A stretch of 64,000 nt of DNA from Oribacterium sinus (GTDB lineage Bacteria; Bacillota; Clostridia; Lachnospirales; Lachnospiraceae), in assembly GCF_014202695.1 (NCBI RefSeq), contig NZ_JACHHH010000009.1, forward strand, positions 62,001-126,000. Direction: 5' to 3'. A program made the position numbers and the translations under genes. The notes beneath the pieces are model-generated. The model ran no database searches, was not told the DNA's origin, and saw only the letters and a list, made by a program, of their open reading frames with translations. Shown in pieces: positions 33,262 to 42,200 of this stretch. How positions within the stretch are numbered: position 1 is the first letter of the stretch; every line of letters begins with the position of its first letter.

Positions 33262-34680
33262 ATGGATCAGAAAAAAATTAGTTGGAAAATGCTGGCGTTT
33301 ATGGCCTTTTCCACAGTATGGGGATTTGGAAACGTAACCAACGGCTTCGTATGGTTCAACGGAATTCAGGTTATTTTCAGCTGGATTTTCATGTTTGCCC
33401 TTTATTTTGTCCCCTATGCGTTAATGGTAGGAGAGCTGGGCTCTGCCTTCAAGCATGCGGGAGGCGGTGTAAGCTCCTGGATTAGAGAAACCTTAGGCAC
33501 AAAGCTTGCTTACTATGCAGGTTGGACCTATTGGGCTTGTCACATCACCTATATTGCCAGTAAGCCAAGCGGCGGACTGAAGGCATTGTCCTGGGTAATC
33601 TTCCGTAGCGCAGAGCTTTATGATAAGCTCCCCACGCTCATGATTCAGTTGATTACCTTTGCTTTGCTCATTATCTTCTGCTATGTAGCCAGCAAGGGCT
33701 TAAACCCCTTGAAGAAGATGGCTACCTTGGCGGGCTCCAGTATGTTTATTATGTCCCTGCTCTACATTGTCATGATGTTTGCGGCCCCGGCTATCAATCC
33801 TAAGGGAGACTATGTTTCTTTGGATTTCAGCTTAAAGAACCTTATCCCAAATTTCCGTTTGGAGTATTTTACCTCTCTTTCCATCCTGGTATTTGCGGTA
33901 GGCGGATGTGAGAAGATTTCTCCTTATGTAAATAAGGTAGAGAACCCCAGTAAGGGCTTCCCCAAGGGAATGATTGCTCTGGCTATCATGGTTGTGGTAT
34001 GTGCTATGCTGGGAACCATCGCTATGGGTATGATGTTTGACCCTGCATTAATCAATGAGAGCAAGGAAGCGTTTGACTCCTATGCGGCAAACGGATCCTA
34101 CTGGGCATTCCAGAAGCTTGGCCAGTACTATCATGTAGGTGACACTTTACTGGTAATTTATGCGCTTTGTAACGTAATCGGACAGTTTGCGGTTTTGATT
34201 ATCAGTATTGATGCTCCTCTTCGTATGCTTTTGGACAATGAAGAGACTCGTCCTTTCTTCCCCAAGAAGCTCTTAAAGCAGAACAAGGAAGGAAGCTATG
34301 TAAACGGTATTGTCATGGTAGCTGTACTTTCCGGCTCCATCATCCTGGCACAGTCCTTTGTTCCGGGAGCGGCAGCGGTATTGAAGCAGCTGACTAAGTT
34401 AAACTCCGTATGTATGCCTCTTCGTTACCTTTGGGTATTCGTGGCTTACATTGCTTTAAGAAAGGCCGGAGACAAGTTCCCAAGAGAGTATTACTTTGTA
34501 AAGAATAATACAGTGGCTCTGGGCTTCGGTGTATGGTGCTTTGCCCTTACCGCAATCTGCTGTTTGATGGGAATGCACTCCGATGATCCTTTCACCATGG
34601 CTTTAAATATCATCACCCCGGTGGTGCTTTCTGTTTTAGGAATTATCATGCCGATTTTGGCAAAGAACGAAAAGGCTTAA
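33262..34680 (+). CDS. APC-family amino acid permease
   Basis: A 472-residue membrane protein with about 12 hydrophobic segments and the N-terminal APC pattern ('WKMLAFMAFSTVWGFGNVTNG', the unwound first helix; 'GGGVSSWIRETLG' after helix 2-3). It imports or exchanges amino acids with protons or another amino acid; the resemblance is to the glutamate/GABA or YjeM-like group, but the substrate is uncertain. It follows the M18 peptidase and is ended by a strong hairpin at 34749-34783. Confidence 0.88.
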   Translation: MDQKKISWKMLAFMAFSTVWGFGNVTNGFVWFNGIQVIFSWIFMFALYFVPYALMVGELGSAFKHAGGGVSSWIRETLGTKLAYYAGWTYWACHITYIASKPSGGLKALSWVIFRSAELYDKLPTLMIQLITFALLIIFCYVASKGLNPLKKMATLAGSSMFIMSLLYIVMMFAAPAINPKGDYVSLDFSLKNLIPNFRLEYFTSLSILVFAVGGCEKISPYVNKVENPSKGFPKGMIALAIMVVVCAMLGTIAMGMMFDPALINESKEAFDSYAANGSYWAFQKLGQYYHVGDTLLVIYALCNVIGQFAVLIISIDAPLRMLLDNEETRPFFPKKLLKQNKEGSYVNGIVMVAVLSGSIILAQSFVPGAAAVLKQLTKLNSVCMPLRYLWVFVAYIALRKAGDKFPREYYFVKNNTVALGFGVWCFALTAICCLMGMHSDDPFTMALNIITPVVLSVLGIIMPILAKNEKA

Positions 34681-34748
34681 GCTATGTCTTGGACAGAGCG
34701 GAAAAATCGCCATTTCAGAAGCTTTCATTTTCGTAGAAAACAAAATTT

Positions 34749-34783
34749 CTTCCCTCTTCCCTCTGTACAGAGGGGGAGGGAAG
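34749..34783 (+). terminator. Terminator of the permease transcript
   Basis: CTTCCCTC..CCCTCTGTACAGAGGG..GAGGGAAG is a long G/C-rich hairpin (34749-34783) with only a TT/GG interior mismatch, followed by ATTTATTAT. Because it lies inside the open frame upstream of the polyphosphate kinase, it argues that the kinase starts later, at 34921. Confidence 0.75.
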
Positions 34784-34920
34784 ATTTATTATCTTTAAGG
34801 AATAGGAAAGAAACGAAGCAGACCTTACTGCATAACGAAAGAGACAGCCACATGGACAGGCAGGATCCGGATAAGGGGAAATTCTTTCCTGCCGATATAG
34901 AGAGAAAAGAGGGATGGAAA

Positions 34921-36987
34921 ATGAAGGAAGGAAGAGAAGCGTATCAAAACCGGGAACTATCTTGGCTTTTATTTAATGAGCGCGTTTTAGATGAGGCAGG
35001 AAATCCGCGAGTGCCCCTCCTGGATCGTCTGCCCTTTATTTCCATTTACCAGACCAATCTGGATGAGTTTTTTATGGTACGTGTGGGTACCTTGATGCAG
35101 CAAATGCGCTCTAAGAAAACTACCCGGGACAATAAAACGGATCTTACTAGTGAAGAACAGGTGGATTTGATTTTAGAAGAGGTTCAACGCCTGGAGCAAA
35201 AGCGGAAAGAAATTTATGAGCAGGTCATGGGAGAGCTGGAGCCGGTGGGCATCCACATCATTAACTTCCAAAGACTGTCCAAGGCGGAGCAAAGTCAGCT
35301 GGAAATTTACTTTGATCAGGCCATTCGTCCCTACCTTTCTCCCATGATTGTGGGAAAGACACAGCCCTTCCCCTTCTTACAGAACCGGGAGCTTTATGCG
35401 GTGGTACGTCTGGAAAGCAAGAACGGAAAAAAGAAGCTGGGAATTGTGCCCTGCTGGAACCCGGTTTTCAAACGACTCATCGAGATTCCCGGAAGAAAGG
35501 GATACCACATGCTGTCCGAGGAGTTGATTCTACACTTTGTGTCCAAGCTTTATCCCGGTTATCAGATTAAGGAAAAGTCCATCCTTCGGATTACCCGAAA
35601 TGCGGATATTGATGCTACGGATGTCTACGATGAGGATCTGGATTATCGAGGCATGATGGAGCAGCTTTTAAAGAAGCGAAACCGTTTAAATCCGGTGCGA
35701 CTGGAATTTACCAGAGAGCTGCATAAGTCCGTGAAGAAAAAGATAGCGGAGCATCTTGGCATTTCCCATAAGCACATCCTGCACTGCGGAACACCCTTGG
35801 ATTTGTCCTTCCTCTTTACCTTACAGAACAGCTTTCGAGAGAAGACGGAGCTCTTCTACCCGAAGTACAGCCCCAGAAGCTCTGCCTACATTCAAAAAGG
35901 CGAGTCCGTCCTTTCTCAGGTAGAACGTCGGGATTTGATGCTGTCCTACCCCTACGAAAGCATGAAGGGATTTTTAGGCTTGTTGCAGGACGCAGCCAGA
36001 GATCCTTCCGTGGTTTCCATTAAAATTACCCTGTACCGGGTAGCCAGTCATAGCCAGATCGTGGATATCCTTTGTGAAGCCGCGGAAAATGGAAAGGAAG
36101 TCCTGGTTTTGGTGGAGCTTCGGGCAAGATTTGACGAAGCCAACAACATCGAAATGTCCCATCGCTTGGAGGATGCAGGCTGTCAGGTAATCTACGGTCT
36201 GCCCAATTATAAGGTACATTCCAAGCTTTGCTTAATCGCGAAACAGACGGAACAGGGAATCCACTACATTACCCAGATCGGAACCGGTAATTACAATGAA
36301 AAAACCGCTACTTTGTATACGGATCTTTGTCTAATGACCGCAAATCAAAGCATCGGAAAGGATGCGGCAGAGGTTTTCCGTACCCTTCTTTTGGGAGAAA
36401 CTGTGGAATCTACGGAGGCTCTTTGGGTGGCTCCCCACGGTCTACAAAATCGTATCCTGGAAAAAATCCAGGGAGAAAAGAAAAAATGCGAAGAGGGCAG
36501 AGGCGGCTATATCGGTTTCAAGTTAAATGCCCTTACGGATAAGGATATTATTGATGCCTTGATTGACGCGTCCAAAAGCGGTGTAGTGATTCAGCTTCTG
36601 GTACGAGGCATTTGCTGTCTCATCCCCGGAATTCCGGGAAAGACGGAGAACATCTCCGTTCGAAGCATCGTTGGCCGGTATCTGGAGCACTCCCGGATTT
36701 ATCGCTTTGGACAGGGAGAGGAAGAGGAGCTTTACATTGCCAGTGCGGACTGCATGACCAGAAACACCCTTCGAAGGGTGGAGGTGGCTGTGCCCATCTG
36801 GGATCCTGAGAATAAGAATCGGGTTCGGAAAATCTTTGACTTAGGCTTCCAAGATACGGAAAAAGGAAAATGGCTTCTTTCCGACGGTCTATATCATGAT
36901 CCGGATCCTATGCCGGAGGAACGATTGGATTCTCAGGATTATTTCTATAGGGAAGCCTATCGAAGAGCGGAACAGGAGAAAAGCTAA
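34921..36987 (+). CDS. ppk1: Polyphosphate kinase 1
   Basis: A 688-residue enzyme that makes polyphosphate from ATP. The N-terminal domain begins 'YQNRELSWLLFNERVLDEA'; the catalytic histidine is H433 in Y-K-V-H-S-K-L-C; 'IGTGNYNEKTATLYTD' and the second PLD-like part 'ASADCMTRNTLRRVEVAVPI' follow. Length is normal for Ppk1. The open frame extends to 34684, but that stretch contains the permease terminator and lacks family sequence, and ATG 34921 has GAGGG 7 bp upstream. A short tandem-repeat spacer separates it from the next gene. Confidence 0.92.
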   Translation: MKEGREAYQNRELSWLLFNERVLDEAGNPRVPLLDRLPFISIYQTNLDEFFMVRVGTLMQQMRSKKTTRDNKTDLTSEEQVDLILEEVQRLEQKRKEIYEQVMGELEPVGIHIINFQRLSKAEQSQLEIYFDQAIRPYLSPMIVGKTQPFPFLQNRELYAVVRLESKNGKKKLGIVPCWNPVFKRLIEIPGRKGYHMLSEELILHFVSKLYPGYQIKEKSILRITRNADIDATDVYDEDLDYRGMMEQLLKKRNRLNPVRLEFTRELHKSVKKKIAEHLGISHKHILHCGTPLDLSFLFTLQNSFREKTELFYPKYSPRSSAYIQKGESVLSQVERRDLMLSYPYESMKGFLGLLQDAARDPSVVSIKITLYRVASHSQIVDILCEAAENGKEVLVLVELRARFDEANNIEMSHRLEDAGCQVIYGLPNYKVHSKLCLIAKQTEQGIHYITQIGTGNYNEKTATLYTDLCLMTANQSIGKDAAEVFRTLLLGETVESTEALWVAPHGLQNRILEKIQGEKKKCEEGRGGYIGFKLNALTDKDIIDALIDASKSGVVIQLLVRGICCLIPGIPGKTENISVRSIVGRYLEHSRIYRFGQGEEEELYIASADCMTRNTLRRVEVAVPIWDPENKNRVRKIFDLGFQDTEKGKWLLSDGLYHDPDPMPEERLDSQDYFYREAYRRAEQEKS

Positions 36988-36989
36988 GG

Positions 36990-37079
36990 AAAAAAGCCAA
37001 GAAAAAAGCCAAGGAATAAAGCCAAGGAATAAAGCCAAGGAATAAAGCCAAGGAATAAAGCCTAGGAACAAGCTTAAGA
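36990..37079 (+). repeat. 13-bp tandem repeat between ppk1 and the SPL fusion gene
   Basis: The unit AAAGCCAAGGAAT repeats at least four times in a row from about 37006, with degenerate units on both sides (AAAGCCAAGAAA before, AAAGCCTAGGAAC after). It fills the 112-bp gap between two co-oriented genes, just before the next start codon. Each unit contains AAGGA, so the array presents several weak ribosome-site-like sequences; copy-number change here could alter spacing or translation. Confidence 0.85.
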
Positions 37080-37099
37080 AATAAAACAAAGGAATAAAC

Positions 37100-39397
37100 A
37101 TGGTCTATATCTTTGCGGCCCACAAGGGAGAAGTAGAACATTTTATCAAGAAACTAAGTCTGGGGAAACGAAAAACTTCGTTTCCCTTTTTGCAGTATGA
37201 AGGAGAAGAAATCCTCCTGACCATCACCGGACAGGGACAGATTAATGCTTCTATATCTGTTGCGGCTACTTTGCAAGAGGAAAAAGCCAAAAAGGGAGAT
37301 ATCCTGCTTTCTTTAGGGAGTGCGGCAGTGATATTAGGAAAGAATCGGACAGCATCAGAAGAGCTGATGGGCCGTTGGTTTTGGATTCAAAAGCTGGAAC
37401 AGCAAAGCACAGGCCGCTGCTTTTATCCGGATTTACTGTATAAGCTGGATTTTCCGGAAGCCGGGCTTTTAACGGGGGATAAGATTTTAGAACTTGGCTC
37501 TATGGGGGATAGAGATACCGTCTCCGAAAGACGCGGCGATTCCAAAGAACAAATTATCTCCGAAATACACGGAGATTCCAGAGAACAAAGCGTCTCCGAA
37601 AGACACAGCGATTCCGAAGGCGTTAGCGGATTGAATAACACCTTGCTTTACGATATGGAAAGTGCCGCGGTATTTCAGGCGGCGAATTTCTACCTGGCTC
37701 CGGAAGATTTCTTTTTTCTTCGCTGTGTGACGGATTTTGGGGTAAGCCCCGATGAAGAAAAAATGCCTTTCTCTCCCTTATCCCGGCAGGATAGAATGCA
37801 AGCTCTTTTGCAAAAGGAAGAGAATAAAGTTCTTCGTTTCATCGGATTTTTACAGGAAAAATCCAAAGAGAGAAGAAAGGAAGAAGAAGGGGAGCTTGCT
37901 TTTCGACAGCAGCTTCAAAGTCTTTCCGAAAGCTTGCATTGTTCCTTTGTGATGGAAAAACAGCTGGAAAGACTGCTTCGTTATGCCTTTCTGCAAGGGA
38001 TTTCCGCGGAAGAAGTCCGGGAATATTTAGAGCAGAATTTTGGAAGACGGAATGCAGGGAACGATGCCCTTCAGGATGCCGAAAATGGGGCTAAAGAAGA
38101 GGTTCTCAAAGGTGTTGGGAATGATATAGATAAGCAAGGTAGGCTTACGTTAATTGATAAAAGAGCAGGGAAAAAAGCCCTTTCCTCTTTGAAGGAATGG
38201 ATTTTATCCGAAAGAATTTTGCAGGTAAAATGTCATGGCTCGGGCAATCTGTTGCAAATTCATGACAACGATTCCGAAGTTATATCGCCAATCCCTTGTG
38301 AGCGTTCCGGAATCACATTGCCGGAAGGAAAATGCGAAAAAAGCTATCCCTATCAAGAGCATTTTCGGCATATTTATGTGGAGGAGGCCCTGCTGCAGAG
38401 CCCGGAAACCAAGGGGATTTTACAAAAATTTCCCAAGGCAAAAGTCATTCCGATTAAGCACTACAAGGATGTGTTTAATCGAAAGAAACAGGGACGGCTT
38501 GCCCAGTCCCATAGCCGAAAGTTGATCTTGGCAAAGAAAGAGGGACAAAGGCTGTATGATGGCGCGGTGGTATGCCAGGATTTTTCGGAAAGCCATTTTT
38601 GCTATACCTCCCTCCTGATGAATTGCCCCTTTCACTGTGCCTACTGTTATTTGCAGGGGATGTACCCCAGCAGCAATCTGGTGATGTTTTTGAATCTGGA
38701 GGATTATTTTGCCGATTGCAGGAAGTGGATAGCGGAGAAGGGAAGCCTGTATCTCTGCATTTCCTATGATACGGATTTGCTGGCGATGGAGGGAATTTAT
38801 CCCTATGTGGAGGAATTTGCCCGCTTTTTAAATCAGGAAAATGCTCTTCGTATCGAGGTGCGAACCAAGGCAGGGGGAGAAGGGCTTTGGCGAAAAATGC
38901 AAAGATTGCCCTTATCTTTGGAGGGCCGAAAACGAATGATTTTCGCCTTTACCCTGTCCCCGGAGGAAATTATAGAAGAGGCGGAGGAGGGTACTGCCAG
39001 GCTTTCCTCCCGAATCATTGCCATTCAAAAGGCTTTGGAAGAAGGTTATCTGGTGCGGCTTTGCTTTGATCCTATGATTTATCATCCCCGTTGGAAGGAG
39101 CTCTATGGTGCTTTGCTCCAAGAAGTTTTTGAAAAAATCCCCATGGAGCAGATTCATGATTGCAGTTTGGGAAGCTTTCGGATTTCGGAAAGCTATTTAA
39201 AGGCTATGGGTAAGGCTTTGCCCCATTCTCCCCATACCCAATTTCCCTATGAAAATACCGGGGGTTACTACCATTATCCCAAGGAGCTGATGGAAGAAAT
39301 GGAAGGCTTTTTGTATAGCCGTTTACTGGCAAGGATCCCAAAGGAAAAAATCTTCCGTTGGGATAACCGGGAAGCAGATGGTGTAAATGAAAAATAG
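37100..39397 (+). CDS. Fusion: nucleoside-phosphorylase-like domain plus SPL-family radical SAM domain
   Basis: A 765-residue two-part protein. Residues ~1-220 resemble MTA/SAH nucleosidases and nucleoside phosphorylases: 'VYIFAAHKGEVEHF', 'ITGQGQINAS', 'ILLSLGSAA' and 'LLYDMESAAVFQAA' (M-E catalytic motif), with an in-frame 36-bp repeat (about residues 140-177) inserted. A linker follows; residues ~430-765 are a spore-photoproduct-lyase-type radical SAM domain with C509-x3-C513-x2-C516 (C-P-F-H-C-A-Y-C-Y) for the 4Fe-4S cluster. SPL enzymes repair thymine spore photoproduct, but SPL-like proteins occur in non-sporulators with unknown substrates. The SDR gene follows. Confidence 0.82.
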   Translation: MVYIFAAHKGEVEHFIKKLSLGKRKTSFPFLQYEGEEILLTITGQGQINASISVAATLQEEKAKKGDILLSLGSAAVILGKNRTASEELMGRWFWIQKLEQQSTGRCFYPDLLYKLDFPEAGLLTGDKILELGSMGDRDTVSERRGDSKEQIISEIHGDSREQSVSERHSDSEGVSGLNNTLLYDMESAAVFQAANFYLAPEDFFFLRCVTDFGVSPDEEKMPFSPLSRQDRMQALLQKEENKVLRFIGFLQEKSKERRKEEEGELAFRQQLQSLSESLHCSFVMEKQLERLLRYAFLQGISAEEVREYLEQNFGRRNAGNDALQDAENGAKEEVLKGVGNDIDKQGRLTLIDKRAGKKALSSLKEWILSERILQVKCHGSGNLLQIHDNDSEVISPIPCERSGITLPEGKCEKSYPYQEHFRHIYVEEALLQSPETKGILQKFPKAKVIPIKHYKDVFNRKKQGRLAQSHSRKLILAKKEGQRLYDGAVVCQDFSESHFCYTSLLMNCPFHCAYCYLQGMYPSSNLVMFLNLEDYFADCRKWIAEKGSLYLCISYDTDLLAMEGIYPYVEEFARFLNQENALRIEVRTKAGGEGLWRKMQRLPLSLEGRKRMIFAFTLSPEEIIEEAEEGTARLSSRIIAIQKALEEGYLVRLCFDPMIYHPRWKELYGALLQEVFEKIPMEQIHDCSLGSFRISESYLKAMGKALPHSPHTQFPYENTGGYYHYPKELMEEMEGFLYSRLLARIPKEKIFRWDNREADGVNEK

Positions 39398-39476
39398 AGG
39401 CAGGCAGGAACTAAGACCTGAAACAGAACTAAGGGCAAGCTTATAAAAAGACACGGGGCATGAGAAGAAAAGGGGT

Positions 39477-40211
39477 GTGAAATTGGAAAATTTGTGTAAG
39501 GAGCAACAGCAAGAGAAGCTGGCGTTGGTCACCGGAGCCTCAGGCGGCATTGGCTTTGCTATTGCGGAAAGCCTGCAAAAAGCAGGCTATACCGTCTATG
39601 GTATTGGCCGAGACTTTTCCGGTCTTGCCCCTTCTTTTCAAGCGATTTCTTTGGATTTACGGAAGAAAGAAGAAAGGGACAGATTTTTAAAAAGCCTTCG
39701 GGAAAAGGGAAAGCTTGCTATATTGGTGCATTCGGCGGGGGTAGCCTACTATGGCTTGCAGGAAAATGTGAAAGAAGCAGAAATTCGAGAGATGACAGAG
39801 TTGAATCTGGAAGTCCCCATGATATTGACGCAATATTTTTTGCGTGAGTTAAAGGAAAATCGGGGGCACATCATATTCATCTCCTCCGTAACCGCTTTGG
39901 AGCGAAATACCTATGGGGCGGTGTACGGGGCAGGAAAGGCAGGACTACTGTCCTTCGCCAGAAGTCTATTTTCCGAATATAGAAAAAGCGGTCTAAAGGT
40001 ACATAGTGTTTTACCGGACATGACGGATACCAAGCTCTACCGAAATGCGGATTTTACCGTGGGAGACGAAGGAAGCTACCTTCTGCCGGAGGATGTGGCT
40101 TCGGCAGTGGAAATGCTACTCTCCCAAAGAGAGGGCGTGGTGTTGGAAGAAGTCCTAATCCGGCCACAACGCTTTCAGGTGAAAAAAAGAGAGGGAAAGA
40201 ACAAGGTTTAG
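39477..40211 (+). CDS. Short-chain dehydrogenase/reductase (SDR)
   Basis: A ~244-residue classical SDR: nucleotide-binding T-G-A-S-G-G-I-G (about residues 20-27), 'VHSAGVAYYG' (N-A-G variant), catalytic Ser in 'FISSVTALE' and Y-x-x-x-K in 'YGAGKAGL'. It oxidises or reduces an unknown alcohol/ketone with NAD(P). The start is GTG 39477, or TTG 39483, which has better spacing from AAAAGGGG. It sits 79 bp after the SPL fusion gene and is probably in the same operon. Confidence 0.88.
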   Translation: MKLENLCKEQQQEKLALVTGASGGIGFAIAESLQKAGYTVYGIGRDFSGLAPSFQAISLDLRKKEERDRFLKSLREKGKLAILVHSAGVAYYGLQENVKEAEIREMTELNLEVPMILTQYFLRELKENRGHIIFISSVTALERNTYGAVYGAGKAGLLSFARSLFSEYRKSGLKVHSVLPDMTDTKLYRNADFTVGDEGSYLLPEDVASAVEMLLSQREGVVLEEVLIRPQRFQVKKREGKNKV

Positions 40212-40225
40212 CTTAACTTTCTGGC

Positions 40226-40365
40226 AGATAGCTGTATAAAAGGGGCAATCTGAGCCCGTGGGTACTTGCGAAAAACAAAGGAACTGAAGTTTTTCGCTTA
40301 GTACCCCTACGAGGCGAGGTTAGCGAGAGCGCGCCCGATTTTGGACCTGTTCTATGGATAACGGT
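40226..40365. repeat. Palindromic intergenic element, copy D (shorter, diverged)
   Basis: Contains GGGGCAATCTGAGCCCGTGG and GTACTTGCGAAAAAC on the left and GTTTTTCGCTTAGTAC, GCGAGGTTAGCGAGAGCG on the right, the same core and orientation as copy A. The inner hairpin GTACTTGCGAAAAAC / GTTTTTCGCTTAGTAC is nearly perfect. The outer CAATATAGGTCTG arms are mostly lost (remnant GGACCTG). It lies between convergent genes, like copy A. Confidence 0.75.
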
Positions 40366-40405
40366 CTATATCTCTTCTTTTTACGATTAGAAACTTGTGT
40401 CCGGA

Positions 40406-41863
40406 TTAGTCGTCTGCTTCCTCCGCCAGCTCTGTTCCTTCCTTTGCGGGAGGCATGAGAATGGAGAAAACCATAAAGCCGAAGAAGGCGGCTACCAGTC
40501 CGGGAATAATGGCCTGACTAAAGTGGATACCGAAGAGCATTCCCTTGGACACATGTTCCAGATAGACTACGGTAATGGTTCCAAGTACCAAAGATGCAAT
40601 GGTTCCTGCCGTGGAGGCTTTCTTCCAGAAGTGTCCCAGTACATAGGGGAAGAAGGAACCGGCAGCTCGAAGGGTAAAGCAGAACATCAGGATGGAAACA
40701 ATGCTCTGGGTGTTGAAAAGAGCAATAAACATGGAAGCGATACCTACCAAAACCATGGTAATCTTGGTCACATTCATAACTTCCTTGCTACTGGCATTTG
40801 GCTTAAGGAAGATTTTGAAAATGTCATTGGCAAAGATGGATCCGGCTCCCAAAAGGTCGGAGTCGGAGCTGGACATGGTGGCGGAGATAACACCGGAGAA
40901 GAGCAGGCCGCAAATGATAGCAGGCATGGTGCGAATCGCCAGAATCGGTAAGGCATACCGTGCGCCAACGGAAGCAAATTCATCGGCAGAGAATTTTCCC
41001 ATGTTGATCAGTGCAAGTACAATCAATCCCAAAACAGTAGGGATAAAGGCATAAATAAAGTTTAACAGTGCGGCAAGCCAAGCTCCCTGCTTTGCCGCCT
41101 TTTCATCTCTTGCGGCATAGAAACGGGAAACCGCTTCCTGTCCTACAGAGAAGGTTCCTACGTACATAATGACGAGAGAAAGAATACCGAAGAAATCATA
41201 GCCGGCGAAAAGATTCAAGCTCTCCTTAGGAACATTTTGAATTACGGCTTCCACACCGCCGGCATGGGAGAGGGCGAAAGGTACAGCCGCCATCATACCG
41301 ATAATAATCAGAAAGACCTGGACAAAGTCGGTAAGGGTTACGCTCCAAAGACCGCCCATAATGGAATAAACCGTTACAACCACCGCAACAATGATTACGG
41401 AAAGCTTATAGCTCAGTCCCAGCATAGTGGAAAGAATAACGGAGGATGCAATAAACTGTCCTGCGGTAAGCCCTATTAAAGGAAGCAGCATGATAATGGC
41501 AGTAACCAATCCGGAGGATTTTCCGTAACGTCTCCGGAAGTACTCCGGTACGGTTTTTACCGTGGCGGCTCGGAACTTGGGAGCCATGAAAGAGAGAATG
41601 ACAAAGGCAATTCCCATGGTGATAATATACCAAGCGGCACTTAAGCCATAGCCGGACATTCCGTTTTGCACAACGCCTAGAGAGCTGCCCCCTCCGATTT
41701 CCGTTGCGGCAAGAGTTCCTGCCATCAGCAGCGGTCCCAACCTACGCCCTGCTACCATAAAGTCCGTGTTACTTGTGATTTTTGTGGAGGAATACCAGCC
41801 GATAAACAGCATGGCCAGAAGATAAATCACCACCACAAGACAAACAATCCAATTTGCACCCAT
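40406..41863 (-). CDS. Sodium:solute symporter (SSS family)
   Basis: A 485-residue membrane protein with about 13 hydrophobic segments and SSS hallmarks: 'DFMVAGRRLGPLLMAGTLAATEIGGGSSLG' region near the N-terminus, 'VYSIMGGLWSVTLTDFVQ', 'FSVGQEAVSRFYAARDEKAAKQGAW' (a cytoplasmic signature) and 'SGVISATMSSSDSDLLGAGSIF' (sodium site). It imports an organic solute with Na+; substrate not determinable. ATG 41863 has AAGGAG upstream. It is monocistronic and converges on the SDR gene with palindromic element D between. Confidence 0.9.
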   Translation of the reverse strand: MGANWIVCLVVVIYLLAMLFIGWYSSTKITSNTDFMVAGRRLGPLLMAGTLAATEIGGGSSLGVVQNGMSGYGLSAAWYIITMGIAFVILSFMAPKFRAATVKTVPEYFRRRYGKSSGLVTAIIMLLPLIGLTAGQFIASSVILSTMLGLSYKLSVIIVAVVVTVYSIMGGLWSVTLTDFVQVFLIIIGMMAAVPFALSHAGGVEAVIQNVPKESLNLFAGYDFFGILSLVIMYVGTFSVGQEAVSRFYAARDEKAAKQGAWLAALLNFIYAFIPTVLGLIVLALINMGKFSADEFASVGARYALPILAIRTMPAIICGLLFSGVISATMSSSDSDLLGAGSIFANDIFKIFLKPNASSKEVMNVTKITMVLVGIASMFIALFNTQSIVSILMFCFTLRAAGSFFPYVLGHFWKKASTAGTIASLVLGTITVVYLEHVSKGMLFGIHFSQAIIPGLVAAFFGFMVFSILMPPAKEGTELAEEADD

Positions 41864-42200
41864 AAAATCTCCTTTCTGTTTTTCCAACATGTAGATTGTT
41901 ATGATTGTAACATAGTTCTATAAATTTGTATTTATTTTTTGAAAAAATAGAGGGTGGTTTTATGCACTTTCTCCTGTTTCTTATGGAAATTTTTTTCGAT
42001 TAATCCTTCATCTTGAAAAAACCTCCTAAATAGCCTAAAATACAGAAATATGAATAGCAAGATATTTAGCAATATGCTCAGGTATAGAGGATAAGGCATT
42101 CATCAAAATGATAAGGGATTTAGCATCGAAGACAGAAAGACGCTAACGACAAGTAAAAAATTTGCTAAAGTATAACAAAAAGGGTAGAAGGGATATAGGA
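41864..42200. other. Divergent intergenic region
   Basis: 337 bp between the divergent SSS symporter and the first large membrane protein. It must hold both promoters, but no boxes or operators are convincing. An open frame extends upstream of the membrane-protein start to 42162 without a ribosome site. Confidence 0.4.

Noticed and set aside
34684-34920. N-terminal extension of polyphosphate kinase in the open frame
   Set aside because: It contains the permease terminator hairpin, lacks family sequence and has no ribosome site; ATG 34921 does.
36889-37141. Minus-strand hydrophobic frames with repeated residues at the end of ppk1
   Set aside because: They are the translation of the 13-bp tandem repeat in other frames, without start signals.
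40397-40951. 184-codon plus-strand frame opposite the SSS symporter
   Set aside because: Gly/Asn/His-rich composition typical of an antisense shadow of a membrane-protein gene; no ribosome site.
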